Shown here: positions 8,001-8,236 of the stretch, one piece after another
Position numbering within the stretch: the first letter of the stretch is position 1
Layout: each line of letters opens with the position of its first letter
Assembly: GCA_903868655.1 (NCBI GenBank)
Contig: CAIPWG010000303.1
Span: 1 to 8,236, forward strand
DNA from: an uncultured Sphingomonadales bacterium
GTDB taxonomy: Bacteria; Pseudomonadota; Alphaproteobacteria; Sphingomonadales; Sphingomonadaceae
Reading direction: 5' to 3'
Length of the DNA stretch: 8,236 nt
Translations under genes and position numbers: made by a program
The notes under the pieces: model-generated
Told to the model about the DNA's origin: nothing
Databases searched by the model: none
What the model saw: the letters and a program-made list of their open reading frames with translations, nothing else

Positions 8001-8236
8001 GCGTTCCTGTGACCTCAAAACGCGCAAGACCCGCGCGATGGTCCATGTCGCGGGCGTGGTCCTGGTACGGCAACAACCGGGCAGCGCCAAAGGCGTATGC
8101 TTCATCACGCTGGAAGACGAAACCGGGGTGATCAATCTGGTGATCTGGCCCGATCTGAAGGAAAAACAGCGCAAAGTGGTGATGGGTGCACGGCTGATGG
8201 AAGTGCGCGGCCGGGTTGAATACGATGATGAAGTGA
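5026..8236 (+). CDS. dnaE2: DnaE2, error-prone DNA polymerase III alpha-like subunit (3' end outside window)
   Basis: DnaE2 (also called ImuC) is the C-family polymerase that performs SOS-induced mutagenic bypass with ImuA and ImuB. The frame is open for 1070 codons to the window edge with no frameshift; full-length members are about 1,080-1,100 residues, so only the C-terminal tip is missing. Order: a degenerate PHP domain (about 27-290), palm with G391-R-G-S-A-A-N-S, catalytic aspartates in P430-D-I-D-V-D435 and D582 (KVDVL), then fingers and helix-hairpin-helix regions including GFGEYGFPESHAASFA. D933-L-P-L-F is at the place of the clamp motif in replicative DnaE. An OB-fold begins at about residue 1005 (VHVAGVV, then GVINLVIWPD). 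In the PHP domain L30-G-V-M-S replaces LHxHS and A63-D-A-N replaces TDHN, so metal binding and proofreading there are very unlikely. The start is ATG5026, 6 nt after the udgX stop, with only a weak Shine-Dalgarno, suggesting coupling. Confidence 0.97.
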   Translation, partial: MPEAPLTPERRHAVPDGGAAPLVPAPFVELGVMSCFSFLRGASDAVDLVSAARALGYDAIGIADANSLAGVVRLHNEAQTVGLRPIIGCRIETTEGLAFWAYPQSRAGYGRLCRLISLGRMTTPEGEWQDKGICDITLAMLSIHAEGIALVVIPPRDLDQRLTIAVPSNVVALGTDSPLAMTSLSTDFAGLIPHLVHNLPSMRHIAAVWLHRGDDVARINALDALAQTHGMTLLASNDVLYHEAARRPLHDVMTAIRHRTTVAAAGHLLEAHGERHLKSPAEMIRLFERWPHAIAATRVLADACTFALTELRYEYPEEICPDGRDPQGWLAEQTHVGAAWRYPAGVPEAVAETLERELALIGKLNLATYFLTIKDIVDFARAQEPPILCQGRGSAANSAVCYCLGITSVDPAKHALLFDRFISEERKEPPDIDVDFEHERREEVIQYIYRRYGRHRAGLCATVIHYRPRMAIREVGKAMGLTDDVTGALARTVWGSWGDEMGTRQVTQAGFDLSDPHLRRVIRLAEQMIGMPRHLSQHVGGFILTQGPLIETVPVGNGAMPDRSFIEWDKDDIDVLGIMKVDVLALGMLTCIRKCLDLLGVHHGRDLTLATVPREDPAVYDMLCRGDSLGVFQVESRAQMNMLPRLRPREFYDLVVEVAIVRPGPIQGDMVHPYLKRRRGDEAVVIPAPDPRHGPPDELTSILARTYGVPIFQEQAMKIALDAAKFSSLEANQLRKAMATFRSRGMVHELEEMMVGRMIKRGYDPDFAARCFNQIKGFGEYGFPESHAASFAHLVYVSSWLKCHYPAAFACGLLNSQPMGFYAPAQIVRDARDHGVEVRPPDVNHSEWDCTLEGAALRLGFRQIDGLSEIHAAALVAARQHEGRYGDLADLRSRAGLSPAVIERLATADAFGSLGASRREALWQARSLIAAPDLPLFAAMRARDEGVEAVRARLPVMPAGEEVVADYQTLRLSLKAHPLAFLRPRLAERGFVRSCDLKTRKTRAMVHVAGVVLVRQQPGSAKGVCFITLEDETGVINLVIWPDLKEKQRKVVMGARLMEVRGRVEYDDEV

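Overview
The window is GC-rich and densely packed. All five recognisable genes lie on the + strand, with short gaps or overlaps. Their proteins resemble those of Alphaproteobacteria, most likely a sphingomonad (Novosphingobium/Sphingomonas type). The grounds are the short ImuA without a Walker A loop, the DnaE2 whose PHP motif has lost its histidines, and LexA boxes of the alphaproteobacterial GAAC-N7-GAAC kind. The genus call is from remembered sequence style, not from a search.

Layout. (1) imuA, about 16-780, has an uncertain start; near its beginning are three GTTC-like half-sites spaced 11 bp apart, followed by a strong Shine-Dalgarno. (2) imuB, 677-2242, overlaps the end of imuA in another frame. 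(3) A 141-bp gap, 2243-2383, carries a perfect GAAC-N7-GAAC LexA box directly before the next start codon. (4) A SplB-like radical SAM protein of the 'DNA modification/repair' family, 2384-3628, ends in a QLELF sliding-clamp-type motif. (5) A two-domain protein, 3625-5019, has an N-terminal DUF4130/TIGR03915-type domain and a C-terminal UdgX-type uracil-DNA glycosylase domain; it overlaps the radical SAM gene by ATGA. (6) dnaE2, from 5026, follows six bases later and runs off the right edge about 1070 codons in.

How they fit together. ImuA, ImuB and DnaE2 form the SOS-induced mutasome: DnaE2 is the translesion polymerase, and ImuB and ImuA are its non-catalytic adaptors. Between imuB and dnaE2 sits a pair that would act on damaged bases directly: a radical SAM enzyme, and a UdgX domain whose family links covalently to DNA at uracil. 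The pair sits between two mutasome genes, and a LexA box stands in front of radical SAM-udgX-dnaE2. This suggests one damage-inducible island combining lesion bypass with a lesion-processing or uracil-capture module. That combination, with the clamp-type tail on the radical SAM protein, is the most interesting aspect of the window. The individual families are known; their joint function is not established by the sequence.
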